Assembly (NCBI GenBank): GCA_963921195.1
Contig: OY992536.1
Location: forward strand, 325,641,038-325,705,037
DNA from: Pegoplata infirma
Taxonomy: Eukaryota > Arthropoda > Insecta > Diptera > Anthomyiidae
DNA length: 64,000 bases
Reading direction: 5' to 3'
In this document: one piece after another, positions 33,961 through 44,474 of the stretch
Position numbering within the stretch: the stretch's first letter is position 1
Layout: every line of letters begins with the position of its first letter
Position numbers and translations under genes: made by a program
The notes under the pieces: model-generated
Database searches by the model: none
The model's input: the letters and a program-made list of their open reading frames with translations, nothing else
Told to the model about the DNA's origin: nothing

Positions 33961-35344
33961 TTACCCAGCCATGGCAAGTCATTTGTGCAGAGTATTTAAT
34001 TAAAATATCCACTTTTCGCACTCAAAAAACGATCTTTAAAGTTATTTGACAAATATCGTAGCAGTCTATTGTAAAAATATGTGTATGTGTGTTATTGCAA
34101 CCATATGTGTTACTAACCACTTTGACCTCATTTCAGAAGAATGAATATGTTTTAGTTTCCTAGTGTCTGTGTGATTGTCTGACTTTTTGTAGGTGATTTT
34201 CTGTATGTGTGTGTGTTTTTTTAAATGAATAAGTAACTAATGAAGTTAAATAACAAGTTGCAGTAATCGATGGCATATCAATAAGTGGCTGACAATTTAA
34301 TTTTAAGACCCTAGCAACGTATTGTTTGAATTTGTTAGATATTTTTTCAACAATTGCAATTATATAATCGTTTAAATTATTTATTGTCTAGCAGATGGTG
34401 ACAATAAAGATGGAGTTAAAAGTAGATTAAAAATATAAATTTTTGAAATGAATTAAGTAACAATTTTAAATCTTAATATAATTGTAATTTAAATAGTTGT
34501 AAGAATTTTGATTGATTTGGTTAAGTTATCCTAAGGAAGATGCCGCTAAGTCTTTTTACACTTTCCTAATAAATCTCGGGAGCGATAAAAATTTTGCGTA
34601 TTTTAAAGAAAATTAGTTATTCCACATTTTTTTTGCGTTTTTTAACTTTTGATTTTTAAACAAATTGACAAATTTTTACTCAATTTCCATCCAATTTTAG
34701 GCGTTTCACTTGTAATTGTAGTAACGGAAAATTTTCATTAATTTTACTAAAGTTTTTATATTAACTTTAAATTTTGTATTTCTTTTTTGTAGAATTAAAA
34801 ATCCATCAAGGTCTCTAATACAATATACCTTGTTAATATCAAATTTTCTTTTCATTTGCAAATCTGTTATATTTTTTAAATGACATTTTCAATAAATTCA
34901 ATTTAAAAATTTTGAATCTATTGATTTTTTTTTGTCCCACACCCAACATACATACAAAAAAATACTCATCTAAAATTCCACAATACTTTATGCTTCACCA
35001 GTGTTCTCATATACAAAGAAGTGAAAAATGCTTGACTCTATTATGCAAATTTTTGTAAATTAACTGTCAATCAAAATAAAATGTGTATATAGAGCTGGAG
35101 CAGCAACCAACAAACAAAAAAATAAAAAAGGAAGAAAATTTACAAGTGAGACTCATACATTTATAAACCGACACACACTTGTATATATTTACATATAACC
35201 CAGTATGTATAAAAGAAAACCGAAAATTAAGCTTCCACGTAGTTTGCACTATATTTTTATGGTAAGCTTTCAAAAACTTTAGTTTTCAAATATTTATTAT
35301 TTTAGCACTAAATCAATAAAATGTTATCTTTATTTTAATTACTT

Positions 35345-35560
35345 TGTTTTATTTACGCCCACAAAAGAGGACGGACCAAATAAAAAAAAAAAAATATTCC
35401 CCTGGGTCCAAGAGCAGGACTTTGAACTTCTTCTGACATAAAAATTTATCGTTTGTTTCATAAAAATATAAAAAAAAAACTTGTAAAAAGAATTTTGTTT
35501 TTCAGAGGCTGATTTAGTTCTTCAAGTGGGAACTTTTGTAATAAAATAAAAGTTTTTTGG
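35345..35560 (-). repeat. DINE-1-like internal fragment
   Basis: TTTATTTACGCCCACAAAAG, CCCCTGGGTCCA and the 'gaggctgatttagttc' block match, in the same orientation, the body of the element at 11957-12664. Confidence 0.6.
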
Positions 35561-35804
35561 AACCATTTTTTGTTTGCTGGGTCATAACGCGGGTTTAACG
35601 CACATTCAAAATTGACAAATAGCACAGTCAATACCGGCAAATGCCACTATATGAAGTTGCTATATATATATTTTTTTGGGTGGATTGTTACATATACATT
35701 CCATTCATGAAGAAGAAGAAGAAAATATAATACTTGTACTATGTTGTACTATTACAATGATGACAATCAGAGCTGTATGTTATGGGGCTGCGTAGAGAAG
35801 GTCT

Positions 35805-35965
35805 AAATTCTGATTAATTTTTATTAAAAATAAAAATTGTTTTATTCGACCTTTAAAAAATTATATTTTGAGTAGGGGTTTTCTAGCTCGAGGTCAATTT
35901 TCTTCTCTAATTACAACCATGCAATTTTCATAGAATAATTTTCAAGAAAACAATTTTTCTGTTTT
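35805..35965 (+). repeat. Single arm of foldback family C
   Basis: TTGTTTTATTCGACCTTTAA and 'ttttcaagaaaa' match the arms of the complete foldback at 62340-62890. The following 300 bp (to 36300) contain a second, weaker arm-like segment at 36210-36300 and two GCGCACCCTTT(T/G)GG(T)AAAG repeats near 35995. Confidence 0.65.
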
Positions 35966-37589
35966 GAATTACATTGTGCTCGAATTTGACACTGCGCACC
36001 CTTTTGGTAAAGCTGCGCACCCTTTGGGTAAAGTTAATTCGAGTACGCTAAATTCAATGGTGCTAGCCGAATTTAAAGTTAGCGCTCGTATTCGCGATAT
36101 TCGCGATAAAAAGTCTGTTAAACTAACACAACAAACCATATTACCGTGAATTTTTTTTTTCGCGAAAATTCTCAAACTCTATTGAATATATCAAGTTTGT
36201 TTAATTTTTATTAATAATAAAAATTTGTTATTCATTCGACCTTTAATTGTGCAATAAAATAGTGTTTATTTTAGTTCGAGGCCAATTTCCCTATTATGAA
36301 TTAACATAACAAGTACTTATGTTATGTTTCTTTATTAGGATATTCTCCCATTAAATACTCGATAGAGTTTCTTGCTTTCAAAAAATTTTTGGCAATTTTC
36401 AGGAATGAATTGACGATCGTTTCGGGGGATTTCCAGTTCCCCCATCATCAGAATTCTTTAGAAAATTAGGTAATACTGTTAGTGTAAAAACATCAAATAT
36501 TCATATTCGTATTTATTTCAACCTAATGAGAAAGAAATAAAGAAGAACAATGATTTCGAAATTTGACCAGTATACCAAACCAAATACAATTGAAAGCATT
36601 TTGATCTGCAAGTTTACCGTCGGTAAATGTGCTTTGCAGTTTTTTGTTTTTGCTTCAATTGAATATTGAATAAATAGGATGTTCACAACTTTGAATTGGT
36701 AATACTGCTTTATTTGACAACCGATCTAACTGCTGATAGTTGTGTTTTGTTAAGAATGGTTTGACATTTGATCATGCAAAGACTTGCATAAGAGCAACGC
36801 TTCCAAATGGAAGAAATTTTTTATCAAAAAAATGTTTCTTTTCGTCGAACTTAAATTTTATTCAAAGATCCTAATAATTGGTTACCAATATCATTTGATT
36901 TAACCAATTGGATTATTTTCTGTGGGGCTATGTAAAGTAACTTGTCTTTTCCGATAAATTAGAGACAATTAAACACCTGGAAATAAACCTTAGACAAGTT
37001 ATTGGTGAAATCCGAAAAACGGCTTCAAATTCTGTGAAAATTGTGTGAAAATGGAGGTTTAGATTACTCCATGTACCAGGCGCGGATCCAGGGGGGGGGG
37101 GAGAATGGGATTTCTCCCCCCCCCAAAATGATTTCAAAAAAAAAAAAAGGGAAAAAAAGAAAAGGAAAAAAGAAAGAAGGGAAAGGAAAGAAGGAAGAGA
37201 AAGGAACAAACATAAATAAAAAATATCCAGGATGTGAAAAAAACCTTCGGAGAGGTATAGGTGTGCTGATAATTTGCAGAACACATTGCCTCTATCTTAA
37301 GGATTTTTTTTTACATCCTTAGGATTCATTTTTTCAGAATTATTGAAAATTAAATGAAAACCAAGTAGTGGTCATTTTCTAACCGAATAACTATTTTTAT
37401 TATTTTCTAAGCTTAAAGTTTCATCTCGAATATGAATGTAAGAATTTTTCAATATAAAATTTATCTCATATTTTAGGAAAAATGCCTTACGACTTTTCTT
37501 TAGAAAAAAATCTCTCAGAAACTGAGAATTTTTCTTTAGAAAAAACGTTTCAGAATCTAACAAGAATTTTTCTGCAAAAAAATTTCTTA

Positions 37590-38176
37590 CAAGGGAAGTA
37601 TCTCAACCCTTATGAACCGATTTGCCTGAAACTTAAAATGTATATTAAAGAGACGATTTTAAGGTTGGGGTGTCTCGGCTTATCGGCCATATCGGTGTTA
37701 AAAAATTTCGTTGTCCCCTTATGAAACCATGTGGACCTTCGGGAAAATTTTGATAACTTCCGAACTAACAGGAATATCGTCTAGGGAAAAAATACGGGTC
37801 GACTTAAATTTAATAAAGATTATTTCTTATTCATATGGATATCGTAGGTCTATGTCTTCACATGAGTACCCCCCAAAATTTACACATTTTCCTGATAAAA
37901 ATATTTAAAGAAGCCGAATTTTTACAAGGTTATGGTACCATTAGATAGACATTAAAAAACCTTTCTTCTCATATGAAAACATTATATAGTTTCTTAAAAA
38001 GAAATGGCTGAAAAATCCAAAAAACGATTTTTTCGCCATTTTTTGACCCACGTTTTGAACCCCTAAATCCCCGATATGGCCGATAAGCCGAGACACCCCA
38101 ACCTTAGAATTGTCTCTTTTATATATATTTTAAGTTTCAGGCAAATCGGTTCATAAGGGTTGAGATACTTCCCTTG
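37590..38176. mobile_element. PIF/Harbinger-like MITE, family E2 (587 bp), TSD TTA
   Basis: The ends CAAGGGAAGTATCTCAACCC and GGGTTGAGATACTTCCCTTG pair perfectly over 20 bp and well over ~90 bp, flanked by TTA on both sides. Only the first ten bases match copies 1 and 2; the interior differs. A partial relative lies at 49185-49330. Confidence 0.88.
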
Positions 38177-38179
38177 TTA

Positions 38180-39080
38180 GACTCGGGTAACATTTCTACA
38201 CGAAACACGTTTTAAAATGTAAGCTTTTCTATGGGGAAATATATTTCCTAGGATTGGAATATTTTTTATCGAACATTTTTTAAGAATATGTGTATTTCTC
38301 TATTTGAAAAATCTTTTAGAATCTTCTATAAAAAAAAGTTTTTCAAAATCTATGATTTTATTATAACAACATTTTTTAGAACTTTTCTATAGAAACTATA
38401 TCAGAACCTAAGATTTTTTTAGTACGAAAAATTTCTCAGAATTTGAAAATTTTTCTGCTGCAAGAATCTGAGAATTTTTCTACAGGAAATGTATCTCTGA
38501 ATATTTTTATTTTTCTACAGGAAATGTGTCTCTGAATATTTATATTTGTTTAATAATAATAATAAAAATAAGATTTCAGAACCTTAGAAATTTCCTAGAA
38601 ATCATTAGATGGCACTAAAACCGTAAAAAATTTTTGTTGAAAAATTTTATAATATTTAAGATCTTATTTTTAGAAAAGTGTATCCAGATTTTTTCTGAAA
38701 ATATTTAAGAAACTGATAATTTTTTAGAATGTACTCGTATCTGATAATTTACTTTCACGAAATATGTTTCAGTATCTGAGAATTCTTGTATACGAAAAAG
38801 TTCTTAGAATCTGAAAATAGGAAATCATTTTTATAAAAAGAATGTCTCAGATTCTCAGATTATTTCTTTAGAAAAAAGTTTAAGAATCTGAGACATTTTC
38901 TATAAGAAAAATATTGAATTTGAGAGTTTTTCTACGAAAATACGATCTAAAAATACGATCTCTCGAAAGAAAATTCTTTCAGAAATGGGTTACGTTTTTG
39001 TATGAAAAATATTTTAGAATCTAAGAATTTTCTGTAGTAAAGTTTTTTAAACATCTGACAAATTTTGTGAAGGAAACATG
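38180..39080. repeat. Imperfect palindromic repeats, second block
   Basis: The same TCTGAGAATTTTTCT and AGAAAAA(T/G)(T/G)TCTCAG words as at 31440-33960, more decayed. Related sequence also flanks the MITE on its left (37430-37585) and lies at 48950-49170. Confidence 0.75.
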
Positions 39081-39181
39081 TATAAAAATGTAATACTTCA
39101 TTTAATTTTTTTTTTTTTTTGGAATTTTGGACTTTTAGCATATTTTTTTCTCTTTAATTTGATATTTTATATAAAAGTTTA

Positions 39182-39435
39182 CGGGTTTGTTCACAGTTGT
39201 GATTGGCTAAAACTGGCATAAGCCAATTTTTATGACTGAAGAGTCATAGTATCAATATTTTCGTATACAAACCTACAACAAAATTCATATGTTTTTTAAT
39301 TCTCAAGACCAGTTTTTAAAATTTGCAAAAAAATTTTTTTGAATTTTTTGTTGGTTTGTATAGAAAAATATTGATGTTATGACTGTTCAAAAATTGGCTT
39401 ATGACAGTCATAGTCACAATTGTGAGAATATGCCC
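39182..39435. mobile_element. Hairpin MITE with ~85-bp arms
   Basis: TTGTGATTGGCTAAAACTGG, GCATAAGCCAATTTTTATGA and 'caatattttcgtatacaaacc' are mirrored by 39353-39435, e.g. AAAAATTGGCTTATGACAG. Confidence 0.8.
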
Positions 39436-41038
39436 CTTTATTTGACTATAAACGGTCTTATTTATGAAGTAAATCGGTCCGTCAGGATTCCCTTGCGAAA
39501 ATTTTTTTTTGGGTTAAAAAAAAGCTTGATCCTTTATTCTTATTATCTTATTTTGCTGCATACATTTGACAAAAAAAAATATTTTTTGGTTTTTAATTAT
39601 TAAAAAGATTATCAAAAATTCACACAACACCCCCCCCCCCTCCCCCCGCCGGGGGGGCCCACGGGTCCAAAAATGCTTGATTGTTTTCCGATTGCAAAAT
39701 TTTTTTTTGGTAAAAAAAAATCTCCCCCCCAAATGAAATTCCTGGATCCGCGCCTGCCATGTACGAACCATTTTTAGTATCGATATGGCTCCAAATCATT
39801 TTTAAACATTAATGTCATTAAATTATATATCCAATAAAGTCAGTTTGATTGATATTAAAAATATTTTTCCTTACTTTGTTTTAATTTAAAGTTCGGTAAC
39901 AGTAAAAAAAACACCCTATACAAAAAAAACAAAAAATATTCGCGGAAATTTTTTTCGCGAAATTTTTTTTATTTTGCTTTTAATTTATGAAAATATGTAG
40001 AATACGATATATTTCAGACACAAGATTTTTCGAAAAAATAATTTTTGGCGGTTATTTTTGATGAAATAATTTTTTTTCCGCGGAAAAATTTTTTGGCGAA
40101 AAAACAATGCATTTTTAAAATTTATATTTAAAAACTATCCCAAAAGCTATAAAATTTAATTTTTGTAGTACCTATGCTTAAATAATTTTAAATCGCGAAT
40201 AAGAGCAAATCAGCGTATCCGAATAACCTTTACCTACAGGGTGCCCAACTTGTTAATTTCTGTGACTAGAACAGTATTTTTTATGTTGGTCATGTTTTGC
40301 ACGACTTGGCCGACAAGACTATTAAGCAAGTATACTACAACTCCGTATACTACAAGTATCATAGAGCATTTAAATGACAATCGCTATTGTCCAATATCAG
40401 AATATTTAAATATATTCAACTTTATCTCATTGAGCATTAAAAGAAGAATAATTAAATACACTGATTGTCAACTTATTAGAAACGATTCTATAGTATATGC
40501 AATTTGGTATAGACAAAGATAACAATACTCTACATTATTATAATCAAACGAGTGTAGTATAAAAAAAAAATATATACTGTATTTAAAAAATTTCATATTT
40601 GTTTGGGTTGTTGGAAAAATTAGTTGATAACTGAATAAAAACTATTGGACCATTTTTTAAATTTTTAACGTTTAATGTTTGAACTTAGAAAAAATCGGTC
40701 CCCATTTTTATATATATCTAATCTGACCCGACACATAATTCTTTACCTACATCTGAACAGATCAGATTATATCTTATCTACTTCCTACGAAACGTAATTA
40801 ATTTAAGTGGATTTTTCCGGATCTTCGCTTTAAGACACCCCACAAAAATATTTTTCTTTATACAACCATGACAACAAGCAATAATAATGTAAAATATACA
40901 CGCTCTCCATAATAAAGTAATCACACGCTCAAGTTAAAAAGGTGGAACAGAAAATACACCACTCACAAATACACACTACTTAAACAAATAGACAAAATAA
41001 AGATACTGTGAATGGGAAAAATTTATGAAATGGTTTAA

Positions 41039-41058
41039 ATGTGTGTGTGTGTGTGTAT
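41039..41058. repeat. GT microsatellite
   Basis: About nine GT dinucleotides followed by ATGTTTG. A shorter one lies at 56083-56099. Confidence 0.95.
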
Positions 41059-41435
41059 GTTTGAGAACTGTGTTTGCGCGTGTATTGCGTTAAAAAGAAA
41101 AATAAATACGTTAGTACAAAGAGAAATCCAAGTGAAGCGTGCATTGATATAAAATTTCATTGTCCTGATAGTGACAGTAATTGGTAGATTTTGGTTACTG
41201 TCTATAGACTGCGTCATATTAAACAAAAAACAATGAAAATTTAAATCAGGTTTAAAAATACAATTATTAAGGGTTAAAGTTGCGCTGAATCCGACTATGA
41301 TCTCAGAATTTGTCTATCACATCAGGTTTTCGAGATATCTTAGCTTGAAGTTGAAAAATAAAAATTTTTCGCCATATTTAAGATGTTTTAACTGCGCGAA
41401 TCCACAATTTTTTATAAAATATTATTTTATAAAAT

Positions 41436-41963
41436 TGTAATGAATATATATTGAATACATATTCAATAATCGCACAGTATAGCGTAAAACAGAAAATACT
41501 ATGACTTCTACAATTGCATACATTTCAATGCATTTTTGTTTTCATGTAATTCCTCAAAATATTGAGTCATACTTCGATATATGAGTTTGGTCATCGCTTT
41601 GATACCAATAACCCAATTCTCTGTTTTTGTTTTGATTTGTTAAATGCAGTGCAATGACACTTTCATTTTTAGTTTCAAGTTTGGATTTTGGAAAGAGTTC
41701 AAACTTCAATATATGCATGTGCATTTTTAATACAGAGAGAAAGAATGTGGGAGGAGTTATAATTAAGTCTAAATGCATTGAATACTTTAAGTTATTGAGT
41801 GAAACTACTGAGTCACTCATAGAGAGAGTTCTAGATTATGTTAAGAACTTCTCATAGGTTATTTATAAGTTATGTTTTTGAATTAAGTTTTTTTAATCAA
41901 ATAAAATCAATAAACTAAACAACAAGTCTTTTTCTAATTCGGAAAGAAGAGAAATTTATTACA
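41436..41963 (+). repeat. 5' LTR of the 412/mdg1-like element
   Basis: The LTR starts TGTAAT and ends ATTACA, a perfect 6-bp inverted terminal repeat, directly after the AAAT target copy and directly before a TGGCGA... primer-binding site. AATAAA-like signals lie around 41900-41912. Only the last 22 bp recur at 44851-44872. Confidence 0.85.
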
Positions 41964-41977
41964 TGGCGATCGTGCCA
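41964..41977 (+). promoter_or_regulatory. Primer-binding site of the LTR element
   Basis: TGGCGATCGTGCCA follows the LTR without a spacer. TGG is the complement of a mature tRNA CCA end. The rest resembles the tRNA-Arg type site of 412/mdg1 with a few mismatches; the exact tRNA is an inference. Confidence 0.65.
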
Positions 41978-42134
41978 CTGTTCCTGTGATCCTGATCTTC
42001 CAATTGCTGATCCTGCCAATGTTCCCGTGATCCTGATCTTACCATTGCTGATCCTGAAACTTTTCCTGTGATCCTGCTAATACTGATGCTGCAAAGTTGA
42101 TCCTGCTGTTCCCGAAATAATAAAAAAAAAAAAA

Positions 42135-42236
42135 AGCATAGATAGTACAAATAGCATGCAAATGCTAAACTATCCCACTGCTTACAAGCATAGATAGTAC
42201 AAATAGCATGCAAATGCTTAACTATCCTGTTGCTTC
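42135..42236 (+). repeat. Tandem ~52-bp duplication in the retroelement leader
   Basis: Two near-identical copies (42135-42184 and 42187-42236) each begin AGCATAGATAGTACAAATAG and contain ATGCAAAT, a perfect POU octamer. An A-run precedes each copy and another follows the second. Upstream, at 41975-42110, GATCCTG recurs in a shorter, irregular repeat. The role is unknown; leader repeats in insect retroelements can be regulatory. Confidence 0.75.
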
Positions 42237-42394
42237 GGTGTAAAAAAAAAAAAAGAAAAAAAAACCATCTATACATGAAGGTTTCAACAAACACAGCTTA
42301 TGCTTAGTTGATTCTTTTAGTATATTTGGATTTTAAGTTTCAGTGCTTGTGCGTGTTTTTCGTGTTTGTATTTCTTTCGTGTTTCTTTTGGTAA

Positions 42395-42952
42395 ATGGAG
42401 CAATCGCTAGAGGAGATCCTAGAAGAGGTAAAGAAAGCAGAGGAACGCTGGGGAAACCTGCTAAAAGATATTCCTGAAGAAGAAAAACCCAGGATACTGA
42501 ATCTCGGTCCAAAACCGAAAATATTAAAAATCATAAAAAATCCCCAAGAAGAACCCAAAATCCCGATTTTCCCTCTACCAAATCTACAGAAATCTAGAGG
42601 AGGTGTCATAAATAGAAACAAAAAGGAACTACGTGTGGCTCTACACGTATTATCTTACACCAAGGAGGAAAAGGAAAAGATATTTCTAAGGAACAAAATA
42701 TCAAACCTCAAACGGGTGATAAAAGAAGAAAAAAAAAGAAGAGGAAATCTAAGAGTAATGGGCAGCACCCAAACTAAAATTAACGAGGTGATTTCTGCCA
42801 CGGCTAACGCTCCAACAGCAGTAAGCGTGAGTGTCGAAGTAATAATACTTATATGCGTGGGTGTCACGCTAGCGGTGATTGTACGATACCTGAAAAGATA
42901 CGTAAAGAAACAAATACGAAGACAGAAAGCAAGGGCTGGACTGTTGCAGTAA
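42395..42952 (+). CDS. Upstream ORF of the LTR element with one predicted membrane segment
   Basis: A 185-codon ORF between the primer-binding site and gag starts at the ATG at 42395. Residues 1-30 are acidic and helical (EEILEEVKKAEERW). Residues 35-65 are Pro/Lys-rich. Residues 88-118 are highly charged. Residues about 142-163 form a hydrophobic stretch (VSVEVIILICVGVTLAVIV), followed by a strongly basic tail. That pattern suggests a single-pass membrane protein with a basic cytosolic end, or a membrane-targeting accessory protein. It has no Gag, zinc-knuckle or protease motif. I do not recognise it. The frame is intact although the element is deleted, so the insertion may be young. It ends 238 bp before the gag ATG. 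Confidence 0.7.
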   Translation: MEQSLEEILEEVKKAEERWGNLLKDIPEEEKPRILNLGPKPKILKIIKNPQEEPKIPIFPLPNLQKSRGGVINRNKKELRVALHVLSYTKEEKEKIFLRNKISNLKRVIKEEKKRRGNLRVMGSTQTKINEVISATANAPTAVSVSVEVIILICVGVTLAVIVRYLKRYVKKQIRRQKARAGLLQ

Positions 42953-43190
42953 AAAACAAAAAAAAAAAATAACAAATATGAAATTTTTAAACATTTTTTT
43001 TTGTATAAAATGAAAATTAATAAATAAGAAAATTTGTAATATATATTGAAATTGTAGCATCTAAGAACAAAAGAAAAAAGGGATAATATAAAATATTTTT
43101 TTTCCCGATTAATTGAATCAATTTTTTTTTTTGGGTGAAATCCAAACAATAAATTTTTTTTTACAATTTTTTCAATTTTTTTTCTCTCAC

Positions 43191-44474
43191 ATGGAGAAAA
43201 TCATTCAATCATTAGAAATTTTATTGGCCAATGCGAAGAAATCTTTGAACCGTCCTTATTCTCAAGAGACAATTGGCGCGAAGTTACAAGAAATAGAAAG
43301 CTTAAGTAGGGAATTGGAAGATATTTTGGTTAGCGAAAAAATTGAGGGTGATATTGGACAGAAAACTTTGAACAAATTCAAGAAACTAAGAACAGAGACA
43401 ATAGAAGTTTTAGAACAACATAATAAAAAGAAAAGTAATTCGGAAAAAAGACAGGGAATTATAGTATTAAACATGGAAATAAATGAACTATCCGCCGTTA
43501 CAAAATTGGTTCCAATTTTTTCTGGTAAAAGGGAGGAACTTCATGGTTTTACCACAAACCTGGAAATGGTTGAACAGACCATTCCCCAGGAAAAGAAAAA
43601 TTATTTTTTTAATTTTGTTTTTAAATCTAGATTGGACCTTAAAGTTCAAAATAGAATTAAACAAGATGTGGTGCCCACATCAATCGCGGAATTGATTAGA
43701 GCACTTAAAAAGGCATACAAACCAATGAAAAGCTCGAATACCATTTTAAATGAACTTACTGGATTGACGCAACGGAATAACAACCTTGCCGGTTTCTCTA
43801 CGAAGATTGAGAGTCTTGTTTCTGAACTAAACGAAATTCAGATATCCGAAGAGGGGGAAGCCAATAGAGCTACAGTGATTAACACCAACAACAAAATAGC
43901 TTTTAATACTTTTATAAATGGTTTACAAGACCAGCAAGTAATTTCCACTATTGACGCCAGTCAGGTTACGACATTTACTGACGCACTTAAAATAGCTGAG
44001 AGGGCTGCCTCTCGTGTGAAACAGAAAAGTGTATTTTACCAAAATTCTCAACCCAATAGGTATAGAGGAAATAATAGAAACTTGGGAAGAAACCATAGAT
44101 TGAATGGGAATTCCAATTATAATAATAGGGGTAATTTCAACAGTAGTCGAAACAATTATGGTAACCGAGATGGTAACTACTACAATAACAACAACAATAG
44201 AGGTAATAGCCGCTACAGAAACAATACCAATAATGGCAACGGATACCAGAATAATAGCACTAACAGCAACCGATACCAGAATAACAACAACAACAATAAT
44301 AATAACAACAATGGCAATAACAACAATTATAGAGGAAATGGTAATGGAAACAGAGGAAATAATAGGAACAATGGAAATAACAACAGGAACCGAAACGTAA
44401 ACCAGGTACAAAACCAGGGAAACGCGCAAACTCCGGAGATCGCAAGACCAGTATCTTCGGAAGCAGCCCAATAA
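43191..44474 (+). CDS. gag: Gag of the 412/mdg1-like element
   Basis: The protein is 427 residues from the ATG at 43191; the open frame extends upstream but that part is T-rich leader. The N-terminal ~80 residues are coiled-coil-like (LEILLANAKKSL, IESLSRELEDIL). Residues about 95-290 look like a Ty3/gypsy capsid domain (VPIFSGKREELHGF, SSNTILNELTGLTQ, FNTFINGLQDQ). The last ~115 residues are Asn/Arg/Gly/Tyr-rich, with no CCHC zinc knuckle; basic RGN repeats probably do the RNA binding. The protein would form the particle. The C-terminal coding sequence contains the -1 frameshift site at 44417-44423, so some ribosomes would continue into protease. The frame is intact. Confidence 0.87.
   Translation: MEKIIQSLEILLANAKKSLNRPYSQETIGAKLQEIESLSRELEDILVSEKIEGDIGQKTLNKFKKLRTETIEVLEQHNKKKSNSEKRQGIIVLNMEINELSAVTKLVPIFSGKREELHGFTTNLEMVEQTIPQEKKNYFFNFVFKSRLDLKVQNRIKQDVVPTSIAELIRALKKAYKPMKSSNTILNELTGLTQRNNNLAGFSTKIESLVSELNEIQISEEGEANRATVINTNNKIAFNTFINGLQDQQVISTIDASQVTTFTDALKIAERAASRVKQKSVFYQNSQPNRYRGNNRNLGRNHRLNGNSNYNNRGNFNSSRNNYGNRDGNYYNNNNNRGNSRYRNNTNNGNGYQNNSTNSNRYQNNNNNNNNNNNGNNNNYRGNGNGNRGNNRNNGNNNRNRNVNQVQNQGNAQTPEIARPVSSEAAQ
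44417..44463 (+). promoter_or_regulatory. Programmed -1 ribosomal frameshift signal, gag to protease
   Basis: The heptamer GGGAAAC (44417-44423) lies in the gag frame as G GGA AAC, the X XXY YYZ pattern. A 7-nt spacer follows, then a stem formed by 44431-44440 (CTCCGGAGAT) and 44453-44463 (ATCTTCGGAAG). The stem has ten pairs including one G-U, one bulged A, and a 12-nt loop. The protease frame is exactly -1 to gag and open across the site. Confidence 0.82.

Larger units (their letters stand above)
37077..39756. mobile_element. hAT-like element (2680 bp) with 8-bp TSD CCATGTAC
   Basis: It starts CAGGCGCGGATCCAGGGGGG and ends CCTGGATCCGCGCCTG. CCATGTAC lies directly outside both ends (37069-37076 and 39757-39764). 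The 8-bp TSD and CAG-type ends fit hAT. G-rich and C-rich tracts follow both termini (37090-37130; 39630-39660; 39722-39730). It contains a Harbinger-like MITE, palindromic repeats and a hairpin; no transposase remains. Confidence 0.85.

Noticed and set aside
44090..44470. CCHC zinc knuckle in Gag
   Set aside because: The tail has no cysteines in a CX2CX4HX4C pattern; it is Asn/Arg/Gly-rich instead.
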